Source: Tillus elongatus (taxonomy: Eukaryota > Arthropoda > Insecta > Coleoptera > Cleridae). From it: DNA of 64,000 nucleotides. Of this stretch, positions 10,809 through 22,439 are shown piece by piece; position 1 is the first letter of the stretch, and each line of letters begins with the position of its first letter. The notes below the pieces were generated by a model. It saw only the letters and a program-made list of their open reading frames with translations, did not search any database and was not told the DNA's origin. The position numbers were made by a program, and so were the translations under genes. Location: assembly GCA_964006375.1 (NCBI GenBank), contig OZ023267.1:23247739-23311738 (forward strand), in the 5' to 3' direction.

Positions 10809-11169
10809 GAACCTCGGTGGTTCAGGGGTAAGAACGTGTGCCTCTGAACCGAAGGGTACTGGGTTCGATCCCAGGGTACTCCTTTAACTTTTTCAGTACA
10901 AACTGTAAAATTAACATCAACCGAGGTTCTGGCATTGTATTTGAGCCAGTTGAATGTCTGCACGTTCCGACCTTCGGAGGGGGCGTAAAGCCGTCGGTCC
11001 CGTGCCCAAGCAATGTTGGGCACGTTAAAGATCCCTACCCTCCTTACAGAGAGGCGGGGGTTCGGCAAAATTTCCAGGATAGTGAGGTGAAACTGCTCCC
11101 TGGCGTCGGTGATTGGCCATAGTCGCGGAAATAAACCGACGTTAAAGAAACAAAACACACAAACACAAA
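10809..11169 (+). mobile_element. tRNA-derived SINE, copy 2 (best preserved)
   Basis: The head CCTCGGTGGTTCAGGGGTAA has an RNA polymerase III A-box, and GGTTCGATCCC is a clear B-box about 35 bases later. The body contains GGGGGCGTAAAGCCGTCGG and GGGCACGTTAAAGATCCC; the tail ends GTTAAAGAAACAAAACACAC. This is the classical tRNA-head/unrelated-body/short-repeat-tail layout of a SINE. It is not a functional tRNA gene, because no proper acceptor stem closes. Confidence 0.8.
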
Positions 11170-11752
11170 AAATAAAACCCCTCGTTTCTTACACCTTATA
11201 TCCAAATTTTATCAAGCAAAAACTATTGTGTTTTGTGTTAACAAAGATTATCAATATCAACACAGATTTTTAGAAAGATACCGCTGGTTGGTGAAAAGAT
11301 ATATAATTTTTTTCCCTAGATTATTTTGATGTATTTATTTATCTGTTAATATTAATCGGTATTTTTATTATCGCGGTCAGTTGGAATTATTATCTTAAAA
11401 TCATCAATCAACCAATGTAACATATCAATATTGACTTGACGCCTGTTCCAACGGAACTAATTAAGGGAATAATTGCATTTAATAAATTTACTATCCACTT
11501 TATACATTGGCTTGCTTCACTAGCAAATTCACCTCCATTAGTATATCTTTGTTTTGTTATGATGGTTACTCTTTTCGTTTAATTTGCGTATATCAGTGAC
11601 AAGTTGGCTTTGCATATACTGTAAATTGTTGTTTCAAAAGAGTACTTTCGTTACTTTTACAACTGTTATAAGGTGAATTATTATTATAAACGGATAATAT
11701 AAATAAGCCCACATAACAAAGTGCATAATGATAAGACTATATTGTGTTTTAG
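11170..11752. other. Intronic DNA before exon d
   Basis: AT-rich sequence without a coding frame or a repeat I can match. It ends in the pyrimidine tract and AG (ATTGTGTTTTAG) that form the acceptor of the next exon. Confidence 0.5.
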
Positions 11753-11880
11753 GAGATTTGACCCTTCATATAGCGCTGTTAGGAACAGGGTACGAAGAGG
11801 TGAGGTAGGTCAGGTGCTTACTGTTAAGACATGTAGTAGAGATTCGCCTCTGCCATCTATCGATTATCTAAAAATTTCAC
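11753..11880 (+). CDS. Gfo/Idh/MocA oxidoreductase, coding exon d
   Basis: Joined to exon c, the frame reads AFNRRFDPSYSAVRNRVRRG, then VGQVLTVKTCSRDSPLPSI, then DYLKIS. The N-R-R-F-D-P-S stretch, the G-x-I/V-G-x-V turn and S-R-D-x-P-x-P are diagnostic of the inositol-dehydrogenase branch as I know it. Acceptor TTTTAG precedes 11753 and donor GTGAGTAT follows 11880. The exon ends one base into a codon. At 128 bp it is short and easy to miss in an automated ORF scan. Confidence 0.9.
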
Positions 11881-12601
11881 GTGAGTATGCTTTAAATAAT
11901 TTATTTTTAAATAGCGTATGTTAATACATGTGTTTCCAGATGTACTAAAAGAATCAGTTATTAAACTATTATTTAAACAGGGAAAATAAAAATAAAATAT
12001 CTAATTATAGGCCTGTATCTTTGATATCAAACATTGCTAAAATATTTGAAAAAATCATTTATAAAAGAATAGCCGATTATATTGAAAAGTATAATCTTAT
12101 TGCCGGGTCTCAGTTTGGATTTAGAGAGGGATTGTCCACAATAATGCTTTAAACGCACTGACTACACAAATATATTCAGCTCTGGATATACAAAAACAAA
12201 ACATCTGTATATTTCTGGACGTTGAAAAGACATTTGATACAGTGGACCATGGAAAACTTCTCAGTAAGTTGGAGGAAATTGGTTTTCGAGCTGTTTCTTT
12301 GCTCTTGATTCGGATTATCTACATTGAAGGAAACAGTGTACACATATTGGCGACAGATGTAGTGACTTTAAATCGGTTGAGTTTGGAATTCCTCAAGGTA
12401 TAGTTTTGGGGCCGCTGCTGTGCAACCATTACATAAATGATTTATTTGAAGTACACATTGCATGGAGTGACATAGGCTTTGCAGGTGACACTGCCATTTT
12501 TTATCAGGATTGTTTTTGGCGGCGGCCGAAGTCAAAAAATTAAGGCGGATTTTGTTAATATAAAACAATGGTATGATGTTAATGGCTCGACAGCTAATAT
12601 G

Positions 12602-12603
<2 letters not shown>

Positions 12604-12687
<84 letters not shown>
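12604..12687. repeat. (TA)n array within a LINE
   Basis: 42 uninterrupted AT dinucleotides split the reverse-transcriptase region of the surrounding LINE. Confidence 0.95.
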
Positions 12688-12691
<4 letters not shown>

Positions 12692-13537
12692 CGCGTCTTA
12701 CAAGTCACACTTACCTATTTTTGAAAAATTGCAAATTAAACACAATAAACAGAATTTCCAAATTGAGGCAGCACAGTCGATTTGGGCATTCTGATTGACC
12801 AACAAATGAGATGGAGTGAACATATATGCATGGTTGTTAAGAAGTTGAGAGTTGTTTGGTTTAGATACATGAAAACAATACTAAATGTGGCAAGTTTAAG
12901 AATACTATACTTTGGGGTAGTTGACTTCTGACCTTACGGAATTATAGCCTGGGGAGCTGCTGCAGATTGCCATCTAAAAATATTGGAGATCATCCAACGA
13001 CGGTTCCTAAAATGATACACAATAGAAATTATACTTACCCGTCAAGAGCATTGTACAACGAGGCCAAAGTAAACGATATCAAGCAACTTTATTCGTTAAC
13101 TGTATTAAATTTTGCAAAAAAATTTGATAGTGCTCCTGAGATAGAACATCCATATCAGACAAGACTGAATGCAGCCGCTGCCGTTAAGACATGTATGCCG
13201 AATAAGACAGTGGGCCAACGAGATTATTCATACATCGCTCCGCAATTATACAATCTTCTTCCAGTTAATATTAGGACTGCTCCGACTTCGCGTTCTTACA
13301 CAAAGATGCTAAAGATATGGATTTTAAATTCTAGAGATATCATTCACGGCTTGCTGCGGAAATGAGCATTGAGCTGATCGTAAACATAGTAGGATATTTT
13401 TCGCTTTTTGTTGTTGCTGTTGTTACTACATGAGAGAACATATAGAAATGGGATATCTTTTAGTTTTGCTTTTAGTTATATAGGTTGTTTACACAGTGTT
13501 TTTATGAGTTAAGAATAATGCTTATGTTTACTTTCGT

Positions 13538-13540
<3 letters not shown>

Positions 13541-13609
<69 letters not shown>
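13541..13609. repeat. (TA)n array near LINE 3' end
   Basis: About 34 TA dinucleotides grade into TTTATTTATTTT. Confidence 0.95.
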
Positions 13610-13613
<4 letters not shown>

Positions 13614-14059
13614 TTATTTTACGACTTACTTTTAGCTTTATTTTTGCTCTTGTTAAATTGTACAAAATGTTATGTTGAGGACAATAAACTTTATTATAAT
13701 TATATTATTATAATACATGTTTGAAGAACTATAACATTTGCTCTGTTGCTGTGGTGAACAGCTTACTTTTCTTAAGTTGTCAGCATCTTATACTTAAAAT
13801 TATAGTTTTTGTACTATTAGCGGCCAAGAAAACAAAAATATATGCTAGTCTAATGAACAGAATATGACTGAACTGTTTGTAATAAGAAACGAATACGTAA
13901 TATACTGCAGCGACAATTTTGGAATAAATAATAATTCAATGTGCATGCAAAATCACGGGTTGGTGTATTAGAGGATGATCTAGAGACTGCAAAGTGGAAC
14001 AATAACCAGATACAAGAACGGCATTGAAAAGAGAATCTAACAAAGGTGTTTATAAACAG

Positions 14060-14061
<2 letters not shown>

Positions 14062-14137
<76 letters not shown>
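14062..14137. repeat. (TA)n array
   Basis: Pure AT dinucleotides lie just upstream of the 3' end of an inverted RNase H LINE. The 13721-14061 stretch before it holds nothing I can identify. Confidence 0.95.
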
Positions 14138-14139
<2 letters not shown>

Positions 14140-14219
14140 TACTGGCCCCTGGATACTTGCATCAGCTGACTATCCTTATTCCAGTTACATTTACTACAAC
14201 TGACAAAGATCGCATGCCG

Positions 14220-15690
14220 TTTTTTTTCCTCCCTCAGGGCTCGTCTGCGGCTTTGCCGCCCTGATAGCCCTGCAACCTTTGGCTTATTCTGCATGCCCAT
14301 AGTCTTTTTACTCCACCCAAACCAACATCACTGTGCCTTGAACTAGTCTGCACAGAGATTGGTAGGGTGAAGTTTTATAATGCTCTGTCTCCGGTCTAGA
14401 CTGACCGTAGATCAGTTGTCTTTTGCGATCCAGAGCTTTACACTCGCACAAAGATGTGCTGCACTGTGTGCTTCCCCTCGCCGAAGAGTCTGCATGCGAG
14501 GCCCCCCTTGAATCACCCCATTTTATGCAGGTGTTGCTTGACGGCCATGTGTCCCGTCAAGAGACCTGTTATGTTTCTGAGCTGTCCTCTGCTAAGATTT
14601 AGCAGCTCCAAAGCTCTCTTTGAACTGGGTTCGTCAATTATTGACTTCCCATGTCTGAGCCCTGGACAGTCTGCCCAGTACACCTCGTGTTGGTTTCTGA
14701 CCCAGGATTTAATAGCTCCCCTGACAGTGCTCTTTGTCACGCCCAGAGCTGGTTCTGGTCCCATAAATGGTTCTGCTGGCCCTCTATTCGCAAGACTGTC
14801 AGCTTCTTCATTGCCTTTGACCCCCGAGTGACCCGGCACCCAGGAATTTACCCGTGGGCTACTTAGGGCCTTGAGGGCTGTCTGTGGCTATGAGGATCCG
14901 CTTGTTGGTGTAGCCCCTCCTCTTGTTCTCCCGCACACAGTGCAGGATGGCGTACATTTCAGCCTGAAAGACCGTTGCATGGGCTCCGAGGGAAATACTA
15001 TGACTTATCCTCAGTCCTTCCGAATAAACACTTCCCCCGTCCCAATCTCCCCGCCGGATCCGTCCGTGAACCAGACGAGCGCGTCCTCTGGTATGCCCGG
15101 CGTCTCCTCCCGACATGCCTCGTGGTCGGGGATTTCCACTGTAGAGTTGTTTTCCCTGTAGATTCGCGGGCTCGCGAAGTCCGACCTCATTTCAAGCATA
15201 GGCTCCTTCACAATCTCCTGAATTTTGCAGTGGCCCGTGAAGCCTGGGTTGATCTTCAGTCTACCATTGCAGGCTAGTCTGTATATTCATAGCCTGGCCT
15301 CCCCCATAATAACTAAGTGCTCCAGCAACACGTCCATGGCGGCTGTTGGGGTTGAAAACATGGCCTCTATGGATCCTTTGGATCTTACCTAGTTTTTGTT
15401 TGGCACTGGATTGTGTCACCTTAGGCCACCAGACCAGTGCCGTGTATGTCTGACCAACCTTGTGTACAGCCAGTGGGCCATACTAGGTCTTAGTCCCCAC
15501 GTTTTTCCATATAGCCGCCTAATGGCAGCTAAGGTCATAACTGCCTTACGCAATATTTTTTCAACGTGACCATTCCAGGTTAGCTTAGAGTCCAATACGA
15601 CCCCAAGATATTTTACCTCCCTGGCCATTGGAATGTTCCTACCGTATAGAGTGAGGTTTCTGTCGCTCTCCCACTTCCTTCTCCTAACTT
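14220..15690 (-). mobile_element. RNase H-bearing LINE, copy 1 (5' truncated, rearranged)
   Basis: Read on minus, the RT tail (KYLGVVLDSKLTWNGHVEKI, RRLYGKTWGLRPSMAHWLY) passes with gaps into RNase H (AEMYAILHCVRENKR, ATDS) and a C-terminal domain (PGHSGVKGNEEADSLANRG; LLTGHMAVKQHLHKMG). The 3' end is a short A run (T run 14220-14227 on +). Compared with the copy at 20888, about 75 bp is missing where CACCCAG joins GAATTTACC, removing the ...LVSECRDETSDLAG... segment; the join falls at a CCAG shared by both sides. Stops and frameshifts make it inactive. RT followed by RNase H suggests the I/LOA/R1 group. Confidence 0.8.
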
Positions 15691-15730
15691 GGGATTGGTA
15701 TGTAGGTGATTTCGTAGTTGGTATCTTCTA

Positions 15731-16645
15731 ATTATACCAATGTGTTGTTAAATATTGGGGCACATACGCTGATCGTGGAATTCCTTAAAAGTGTGTGTTC
15801 TGCACTTTTAATAGTTGAATTTGAAATAATTTGAAAGAATCGAATTACAGGCTCGAGATTAAAGAGGAAGTAATGATGTTTAAGCATCTTGGCGCATCTC
15901 GGTGACTTGTTAGTTGCTCAGTCTCTTGATAAACTTTTAAATTTCAAATCAACTATGAAGCTGCTGATTATTCGACCGCTTTTGTAAAATGAGTTGCTTA
16001 TATCAAATTATTTATCTGAATGATAATCGTCATATGACTGCTGAATAACTTATGCATCAAATAATATAGTAGTTGTAATTCTTGTAATTATACCGATGTG
16101 TTGTTAAACATTAGGCACATACGCTGACCGTGGAATTCCTTCAAAGTGTTCTACACTTATATATGTTGAATCTGAAATAAAATGAAATAATTGAGTTACA
16201 TGCTCGAGATTAAAGTGGAAGTAATGATGTTTAAGCACCTTGATGCCTCTCGGAGACTTGTTAATTTAGTCTCTTGGTGAACTTTTAAATATCAAAGAAA
16301 CTATGAAACTGCTGATTATTCAACCGCTTTTGTAAAAGGAATGGCTTATATTAAAATAATTATCTGAATGATAATCATAACATGACTGCTGATTAATTTA
16401 CGCATCAAATAATGTGGTAGTTGGAATTATTGTAATTATACAAATGTATTGTTAAACATTGGGGCACATACGCTGACCGTAGAATTCCTTCGAAGTGTGT
16501 GTTCTGCACTTACTTTGATAGTTTAATCTTAAATAAAATAAAATAATCGGGTTACAGGAGTGATAGTAAAGAGGAAATAATGATATTTAGGCATCTTGAC
16601 GCCTCTCCGAGACTTGTTAATTGTTCAGTCTCTTGCACTGGTTAT
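15731..16645. repeat. Tandem array, ~352-bp period, 2.6 units
   Basis: Units begin ATTATACC(A/G)ATGTGTTGTTAA near 15731, 16087 and 16435. They share GGCACATACGCTGA, GTGTTCTGCACTT, GCTGCTGATTATTC and CATATGACTGCTGA. They diverge by substitutions and small indels and have no coding frame. This is a local satellite or remnant of a larger repeat array in the intron before exon e. Confidence 0.8.
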
Positions 16646-16886
16646 ATAATAATAATAAAAAGTGTATGAATTTAGCACCGCCGCCTATGGTAAGTCGGTG
16701 GATAGACCACTTCACAAGAAAGACCGGCAGATGCAGGCCCGATAGATAATAAAACAATTTAGATATTGCCACCAAACGAAATATGTTAATTTTTGTGTTG
16801 TTGGACCACCCTCTATCGTTATGGACCGACTGAATGCACAAGAATGTAAGCAGAGCTGTAGATGTAACATATTTAGAATTACTCAT

Positions 16887-16993
16887 ACTCTGATGACGCT
16901 AACTTGGTTAGTGAAGCGATGGTCAATTTTTTTAAACGTGTTGTGGTGATTTAGGTTCTCCAAGTGTACTTATCAGTGCTAATCACAGGTTAC
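16887..16993. mobile_element. Foldback element family, half copy
   Basis: The sequence CTCTGATGACGCTAACTTGG, GTTGTGGTGATTTAGG, TTCTCCAAGTGTACTTATCA matches one arm of the full palindrome at 57704-57912. Flanking intron sequence to 17226 carries nothing else I can name. Confidence 0.6.
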
Positions 16994-17226
16994 AATCTTC
17001 ACTTAGTGAATTATACATCAAATATTTTACTTTTATTTTCATGCTACTCAAATTAATGATGAAAAATATTTGGTACAAAAATTCGCTAACATAAAGCGGA
17101 GTGAGTAGCGATTCAACGATTCTCTTTTATTAAGGCGTTTTTTCGGCTTTAATATAATTGTAAATTTACGATTTTGGATTTGATATTTGATAAAAATATA
17201 TAGTAATAATTATTTTAAAATTTTAG

Positions 17227-17450
17227 ATGGAATCTACCATGACTGTATTGTCCATGACATAGATATCATAATCTTTATTCTTGGAGAGTACCCCACTAAA
17301 GTGTCTGTCATGGCAAAAGCCAATATTCCAGAAATTGCTGCAATAGATGATCATGATACAGTTGCAATGATCCTTTCTTTTGACAGCGGGGCTCTTGGTA
17401 TCATTGACGTCAGTCGGCACAGTAGTTATGGGTATGACCAACGTTTAGAG
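17227..17450 (+). CDS. Gfo/Idh/MocA oxidoreductase, coding exon e (catalytic D-x3-H)
   Basis: The frame reads GIYHDCIVHDIDIIIFILGE, then DDHDTVAMILSFDSGALGII and DVSRHSSYGYDQRLE. In inositol dehydrogenases the H-D-x-x-x-H-D segment supplies the catalytic Asp and His (here Asp 17241-17243, His 17253-17255). D-T-A/V with G-A-x-G-x-I-D-x-S-R and Y-G-Y-D-Q-R are further signatures. Acceptor ATTTTAG precedes 17227 and donor GTAAATAT follows 17450. The exon starts with two bases of a His codon and ends in phase 0. With exons a-d it gives every residue class expected of an active enzyme. Confidence 0.92.
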
Positions 17451-18146
17451 GTAAATATAATGTGCATATTTTACTTCTGTAATAAGTGTATCACATTCAA
17501 AATATTAGAACACCAATGCCTCCTTTTACTTTTTGTAACAGCTTGAATATAAACTTTTTATTTGAGATACAAAAAATTCAAATAACGCAAGATATCTATC
17601 ATCACTCGATACTAAACGTCAGTGAGTTCAAAAATGGTAGAGTTGCTCTCCATGCTGGACGCAGTTTAGTTAAAGAATATAATTATTTTTTGGTTCCAGT
17701 GACTTATTCTGAAACGAGATCGATGTAGCATAAATAGGGTGGTCGAAAACGGGGTAGAAAGAAACTTAAGGGTTATTAATAGAAACAAAAACTGGGACCA
17801 TAATTCAAAAATTCCTATAGATCGTCAATTTATGTTTGGCCATTTTCGGGTATAATGATATCTGTCATAAATATGTTCTTAATATACATTTAGTGATGTT
17901 TTGTGATGTTCGAAAATGGTGATGTTTCAAAGTAGCGCCGAGCTTTATCTCCTTTGGTGAAAAAAAACAAACATATATGTGGATTCATAGCTTTGCCTAA
18001 AAAATACCTCAGCATATCCTGTTAGCATGTCTCTCACAGAAACTCCCATTCGTAGGCAGTTGTTCAAGTATCCGTTTTTTTGGAACGCCTATTTTTTGGT
18101 AATAATTTGGGGTCAATAAAACAGGTTCTTTTTACTTTACGGTACA
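17451..18146. other. Intronic DNA, nothing recognised
   Basis: AT-rich sequence with no matching repeat or coding frame that I trust. It ends at the broken edge of the inverted RNase H LINE. Confidence 0.5.
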
Positions 18147-20290
18147 GGAATTTACCCGTGGGCTACTTAGTGCCTTAAGGGCTGTCTGGCTGTCTGTGGC
18201 TATGAGGATCCGCTTGTTAGTGTATCCCCTCCTCTTGTTCTCCCGCACACAGTGCAGGATGGCGTACATTTCGGCCTGAAACACCGTTGCATGGGCTCCG
18301 AGGGAAATACTATGACTTACCCTCGGTTCCTCCGAGTAAACCTGCCCCCGTCTCACGCTCACCGCCGGATCCGTCAGTGAACCAGACGAGCGCGTCCCGT
18401 GGTATGTCCGGCGTCTCCTCCCGCCATGCCTTACGGTCGGGAATTTCCCTTGTTTTCCCTGCAGATTCGCGGGCTCCCGAAGTGTGGCCTCATTTCAAGC
18501 ATGGGCTCATTCACGATCTCCTGAATTTTGCAGTGGCCCCTTAAGCCTGGGTTGATCTTCAGTCTACCATTGCAGGCTAGTCTGTATAGTCCCAGCCTGG
18601 CCTCCCCCATAATAACTAAGTGTAGGGGGGCAGATCCAGCAACACCTCCATGGCGGCTGTTGGGGTTGAAGACATGGCCCCTGTGATGCCTAGGCAAGCC
18701 ATCCTTTGGATCTTGCCTAGTTTTTGTTTGGCACTGGATTGTATCACCTTAGGCCACCAGACCAGTGCCGCGTATGTTAACGATGGTCTGACCACCCTTG
18801 TGTACAGCCAGTGGGCCATATTAGGTCTTAGTCCCCACGTTTTTCCATATAGCCGCCTAGTGACGGCTAAGGTCATGAATGCCTTACGCAGTATTTTTAC
18901 AATGTGACCATTCCAGGTTAGCTTAGAGTCCAATACGACCCCAAAATATTTTACCTCCCTGACCATTGGAATGCTCCTACCGTATAGAGTGGGAGTTCTG
19001 TGGCTGTGGCACTTCCTCCTCCTCGTAAACGACACGACGGTTGCTTTCTCGGGGCTCACAGCGAGCCCGTGACCAACCGTCCACCCTTCCACCACTTTCA
19101 GTGCAGTCTGCATGCGCTCCCACACTGACTGTGTGACCTTTCCTCGGACTATGATGTAAATGTCGTCCGCATAGCCCTGTACCTCATACCCCCCTCCCGA
19201 GAGCCTCCCCAACAGGCTGTCCACGGCTAGGCACCAGAGCAAGGGAGACAGAACGCTCCCCTGCAGACACCCCGCCGCGACCCCCGCCAGCAGAGTCCCT
19301 CCCGCGAGTGAGGTGAACACCGCCCTGTCCCTGAGCATGGAACCGATCCACCTGCAGCAGGTCTCCTCTATTCCCCGCTCCCGGACAGCTGCCAGAACCG
19401 ATCCGAACGAGGTGTTGCTGAAGGCCCCCTCTATGTCTAGGAAGGCTCCCAGCGCCACCTCCCTGTATTCCAGCGTATTCTCCAGTTTCAGCACCAGTTG
19501 GTGCAGTGCTGTTTCTGTTGAGAATCCTGCTCTGTATGCATATTGTCCGCAGTGTAGGGATATGCGCCCAGTACACCGCCCCTAATGTGCCGATCGAGCA
19601 GTTTTTTCACTGTTTTTAGCAAGAAGGACATGAGAGTTATTGGCCTCAGGGACTTTGCCTTTGTCTGTTGGACGCCCAGGTTTAGGAATGAATACAACCC
19701 TGGCCAGTCTCCATGCCGTCGGAATGTACCCCAGAGCTAGGCTGACCCTCATAATGAGGATAAGAACCGGCGCCAGTATATCTATCCCCTGTTGGAGCAT
19801 GATGGGCATTATTCCATCAAATCCCGGCGATTTGTATGGCTTAAAGCTGTTAATGGCCCATCTGATTTTGCTCCAGGTAACCACCTCTTTCGCGACTGTC
19901 CAGTCTACTCTAGATGCCCGCCTATAAGGCGCCTCTATTTCTGAGTGTTTCCAGTCCGGACGTGATTGGTTTATTATGTTACAGCCGGGGAAGTGCGTCT
20001 GGAGTAAAATTTTCCATAGTTTCCTCCCCCGAGCTTGTAAAGCCTCTCGTGGATGTTCTAAGGGAGCCTGAGTGCCCTTGGACAGGATCTTGTGTAGTCG
20101 AGCACTCTCGGACGTGTTTTCCACTTCCTCGCAGTGCCTCCTCCACGACTTACTTGACTGTTTCCCTCCAATCCACTGTTTCCTGTTATATCATATTCTA
20201 CCTCTGTCTGTCCCCGACCACCTTAAAAGAAGGCTGTATGTGCGTCGGGGGTGTGAGGTATACCGTCGGGGAATTTAATTTTCTCAATCT
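18147..20290 (-). mobile_element. RNase H-bearing LINE, copy 2 (RT domain, 3' end lost)
   Basis: Minus-strand frames give the RT N-terminus (INSFKPYKSPGFDGIMPIML, GYIPTAWRLARVVFIPKPGR) and, after a frame change, an open stretch of 292 codons. That stretch includes GAFLDIEGAFSNTSF, CLQGSVLSPLLWCLAVDSLL and the intact catalytic box GYADDIYII, plus the thumb (FGVVLDSKLTWNGHI). It then enters RNase H (FQAEMYAILHCVRENKR) and stops at 18147 with the rest missing. Loss of a 3' end is not explained by ordinary 5' truncation, so a later deletion or recombination occurred. The GC content is visibly above the flanks. The clade is I/LOA/R1-like. Confidence 0.82.
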
Positions 20291-20887
20291 GTTTTAAATT
20301 TAATTAAAAAAAAAGATTACTTGCAGTAAAATTTCCCGAACGTACCACCATAACCCACAAAGTAGGACTTTTGATGACCTTCGCCACTTTCATGAAACAA
20401 TGGATAAAGCTTGAAGGGATGTTACCATGGGGTGGTTTTACAAGGTAGTTAGTAAAACATATGAAATACACTATTCCGTCCTATATCGCCACCAGAAAAA
20501 AAACGCTTTAAGTGAAACAATGGGGGTTAAACATCCTTGATCGAAGAAGAAGAACACTTTATTACCTAACACAACATTATATGTGTCGAATAGGACTTCC
20601 CTATGGACCATCTTGATCTCAAATTGATATTAAAGAATTATTAAGTCTGCAAACAGAAAACTACCCCCAAGTTCAAAAATAATCTTCATGGACCTGATTT
20701 AATGTTCTTTTACCTAAAGCGGTACAGTGCTTCTCTGTAAAATAAAACATGAAGCAATCGCGAGCGGAGGTCACAACAGAGGCTATCCACACTTACTTCC
20801 ACCATCTTGTAACTTAACTGAAAAAAATATTTTTCTCGCAAATCGCAAACTACCAAAAATGTTGCTATTCACCCCATTTTATTAGGC
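20291..20887. other. Spacer between two LINE copies
   Basis: No coding frame. It is AT-rich, with short A runs, and I found no match to other parts of the window. Confidence 0.45.
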
Positions 20888-21835
20888 TTTTTTTTTTTTT
20901 TTTTTTTTTTTGTTCCCTCAGGGCTCGTCCGCGGCCTTGCCGCCCCGATAGCACCGCAACCCTTGGTTGATTGTGCATACCCCTAGTCTTACTCCACCCA
21001 TTCCAAAATCACTGTGCCTTGAACTAGTCTGCACAGCGATTGGTAGGGTGAAGTTTTATATTGCTCTGTCTCCGGTCTAGAGTGACCGTAGATCAGTTGT
21101 CTTTTCCGGTCCAGAGCTATACACTCGCACAAGATGTGCTGGGCTGATTCCTCCCCCTCGCCGCAGAGTCTGCATGCGAGGTCCCCTTCGAACCGCCCCA
21201 TTTTATGTAGGTGTTTCTTGACGGCCATGTGTCCCGTCAAGAGACCTGTTGTGTTTCTGAGCTGTCCTCTGCTAAGGTTTAGCAGCTCCACAGCTCTCTT
21301 TGAACTGGGTCCGTCAATTATTGACTTCCCATGTCTGAGCCCTGGACAGTCCGCCCAGTACACCTTGTGTTGGTTTCTGACCCAGGACTTAATGGCTCCC
21401 CTGGCAGTGCTCTTTGACACGCCCAGAGCCGGTTCTGGTCCCATAAATGGTTCTGCTGACCCCCTCTTTGCGAGACTGTCAGCTTCTTCATTGCCTTTGA
21501 CCCCCGAGTGACCCGGCACCCAGATGAGGGTCACCTCATTCTGCCCAGCCAGGTCGCTCGTCTCGTCTCGGCACTCACTCACCAGCCAGGAATTTACCCG
21601 TGGGCTACTTAGTGCCTTAAGGGCTGCCTGGCTGTCTGTGGCTATGAGGATCCGCTTGTTGGTGTAGCCCCTCCTCTTGTTCTCCCGCACACAGTGCAGG
21701 ATGGCGTACATCTCGGCCTGAAACACCGTTGCATGGGCTCCGAGGGAAATACTGTGACTTACCCTCGGTCCTTCCGAGTAAACACCTGCCCCCGTCCCAC
21801 GCTCCCCGCCAGATCCGTCCGTGAACCAGACGAGC
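20888..21835 (-). mobile_element. RNase H-bearing LINE, copy 3 (5' truncated, intact 3' half)
   Basis: A 24-base T run (20888-20911) is the poly(A) tail of this inverted copy. The open frame 21726-20989 (245 codons) covers RNase H: AEMYAILHCVRENKRR, LIATDSQAAL, and GHSGVKGNEEADSLAKRG supply the expected E, D and D positions. It continues into the C-terminal zinc-knuckle-like region CRLCGEGEESAQHILCEC. The 5' cut at 21835 is abrupt, as in ordinary target-primed insertions. The long pure tail and open frame make this the youngest of the three copies. Confidence 0.85.
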
Positions 21836-21893
21836 TTGCTTTGTTCTGATCTTTAAAAAGTATGAATATGAGTTACAGTAAATTAATTTTTAG

Positions 21894-22062
21894 GTGTTTG
21901 GTCAGAAAGGAATGCTGAGAGCAGAAAACAAACAACAGCTACATAATATTGAAAAATATACGCATACGAGCGTAGAAAGGCCGCCAATTGATTATTCATT
22001 CCCTTCCAGGTTTGATAGAGGTTATGAAGAGGAAATGGATCACTTTATTAGAGTACTGGAAG
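21894..22062 (+). CDS. Gfo/Idh/MocA oxidoreductase, coding exon f
   Basis: The frame reads VFGQKGMLRAENKQQLHNIE, then SVERPPIDYSFPSRFDRGYE, then EEMDHFIRVLE. The opening V-F-G-x-x-G and closing R-(Y/F)-x-x-x-Y-x-x-E-x-x-x-F follow the C-terminal domain of the family. Acceptor TTTTTAG precedes 21894; donor GTAAATTA follows 22062 and lies one base into a Gly codon finished by exon g. It begins in phase 0, matching exon e. A diverged duplicate of this exon lies at 32626. Confidence 0.9.
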
Positions 22063-22439
22063 GTAAATTACTAGTTAAAGGGATGTTTGGTAAAACATAA
22101 TGTTTAATTTGTACAGTAAAAAAAATTCAGTGCTCAAAATCAACATAACAGTAATTTCTTTGATTTGCTTCTAGAGATATTGTGATCGCAACGAGTCTTA
22201 TCGTATTTTTTCCTGGTCTAATATGTTGTGGAGAAGCGTTATTTTCTATTTTACTATTATTAAGCGCGTAACGTCTAGTTAAATAATTAATTAAATGCAA
22301 AATCACAAAATACAAATAATGTAAATATTTGGTAAAATATTTTCACCGTGAAATATTTTTAAAGCAATCTATAATTAATTAAACGTGTATTTCGTGTTTG
22401 CTATCTTATCAAGCCCTGATAAGATTAATAAAATTCCAA
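22063..22439. other. Intronic DNA, nothing recognised
   Basis: AT-rich. Contains short TTAATTAA-like palindromes near 22288 and 22374 but no coding frame or repeat match. Confidence 0.4.

Larger units (their letters stand above)
11975..13720 (+). mobile_element. LINE reverse transcriptase, decayed copy
   Basis: Frames with several shifts read SNYRPVSLISNIAKIFEKII, then GSQFGFREGLS, FLDVEKTFDTVDH, and GIPQGIVLGPLL. The YADD box is degraded (FAGDT). After a (TA)n tract the thumb and tail follow (GIIAWGAAAD with changes; ALYNEAKVNDIKQLYSL; PYQTRLNA; YNLLPVNIR). The 3' end is an A/T-rich AATAAACTTTATTATAATTA. It lies in sense within the intron between exons d and e and is not the same family as the APE LINE at 2305. 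Confidence 0.75.

Noticed and set aside
10812..10885. Possible tRNA gene (A-box and B-box present)
   Set aside because: No closing acceptor stem and the same sequence heads three other dispersed copies, so it is the head of a SINE.
16617..16886. 89-codon minus frame as a gene
   Set aside because: No recognisable motif, composition like random AT-rich DNA, and it overlaps the end of the tandem array.
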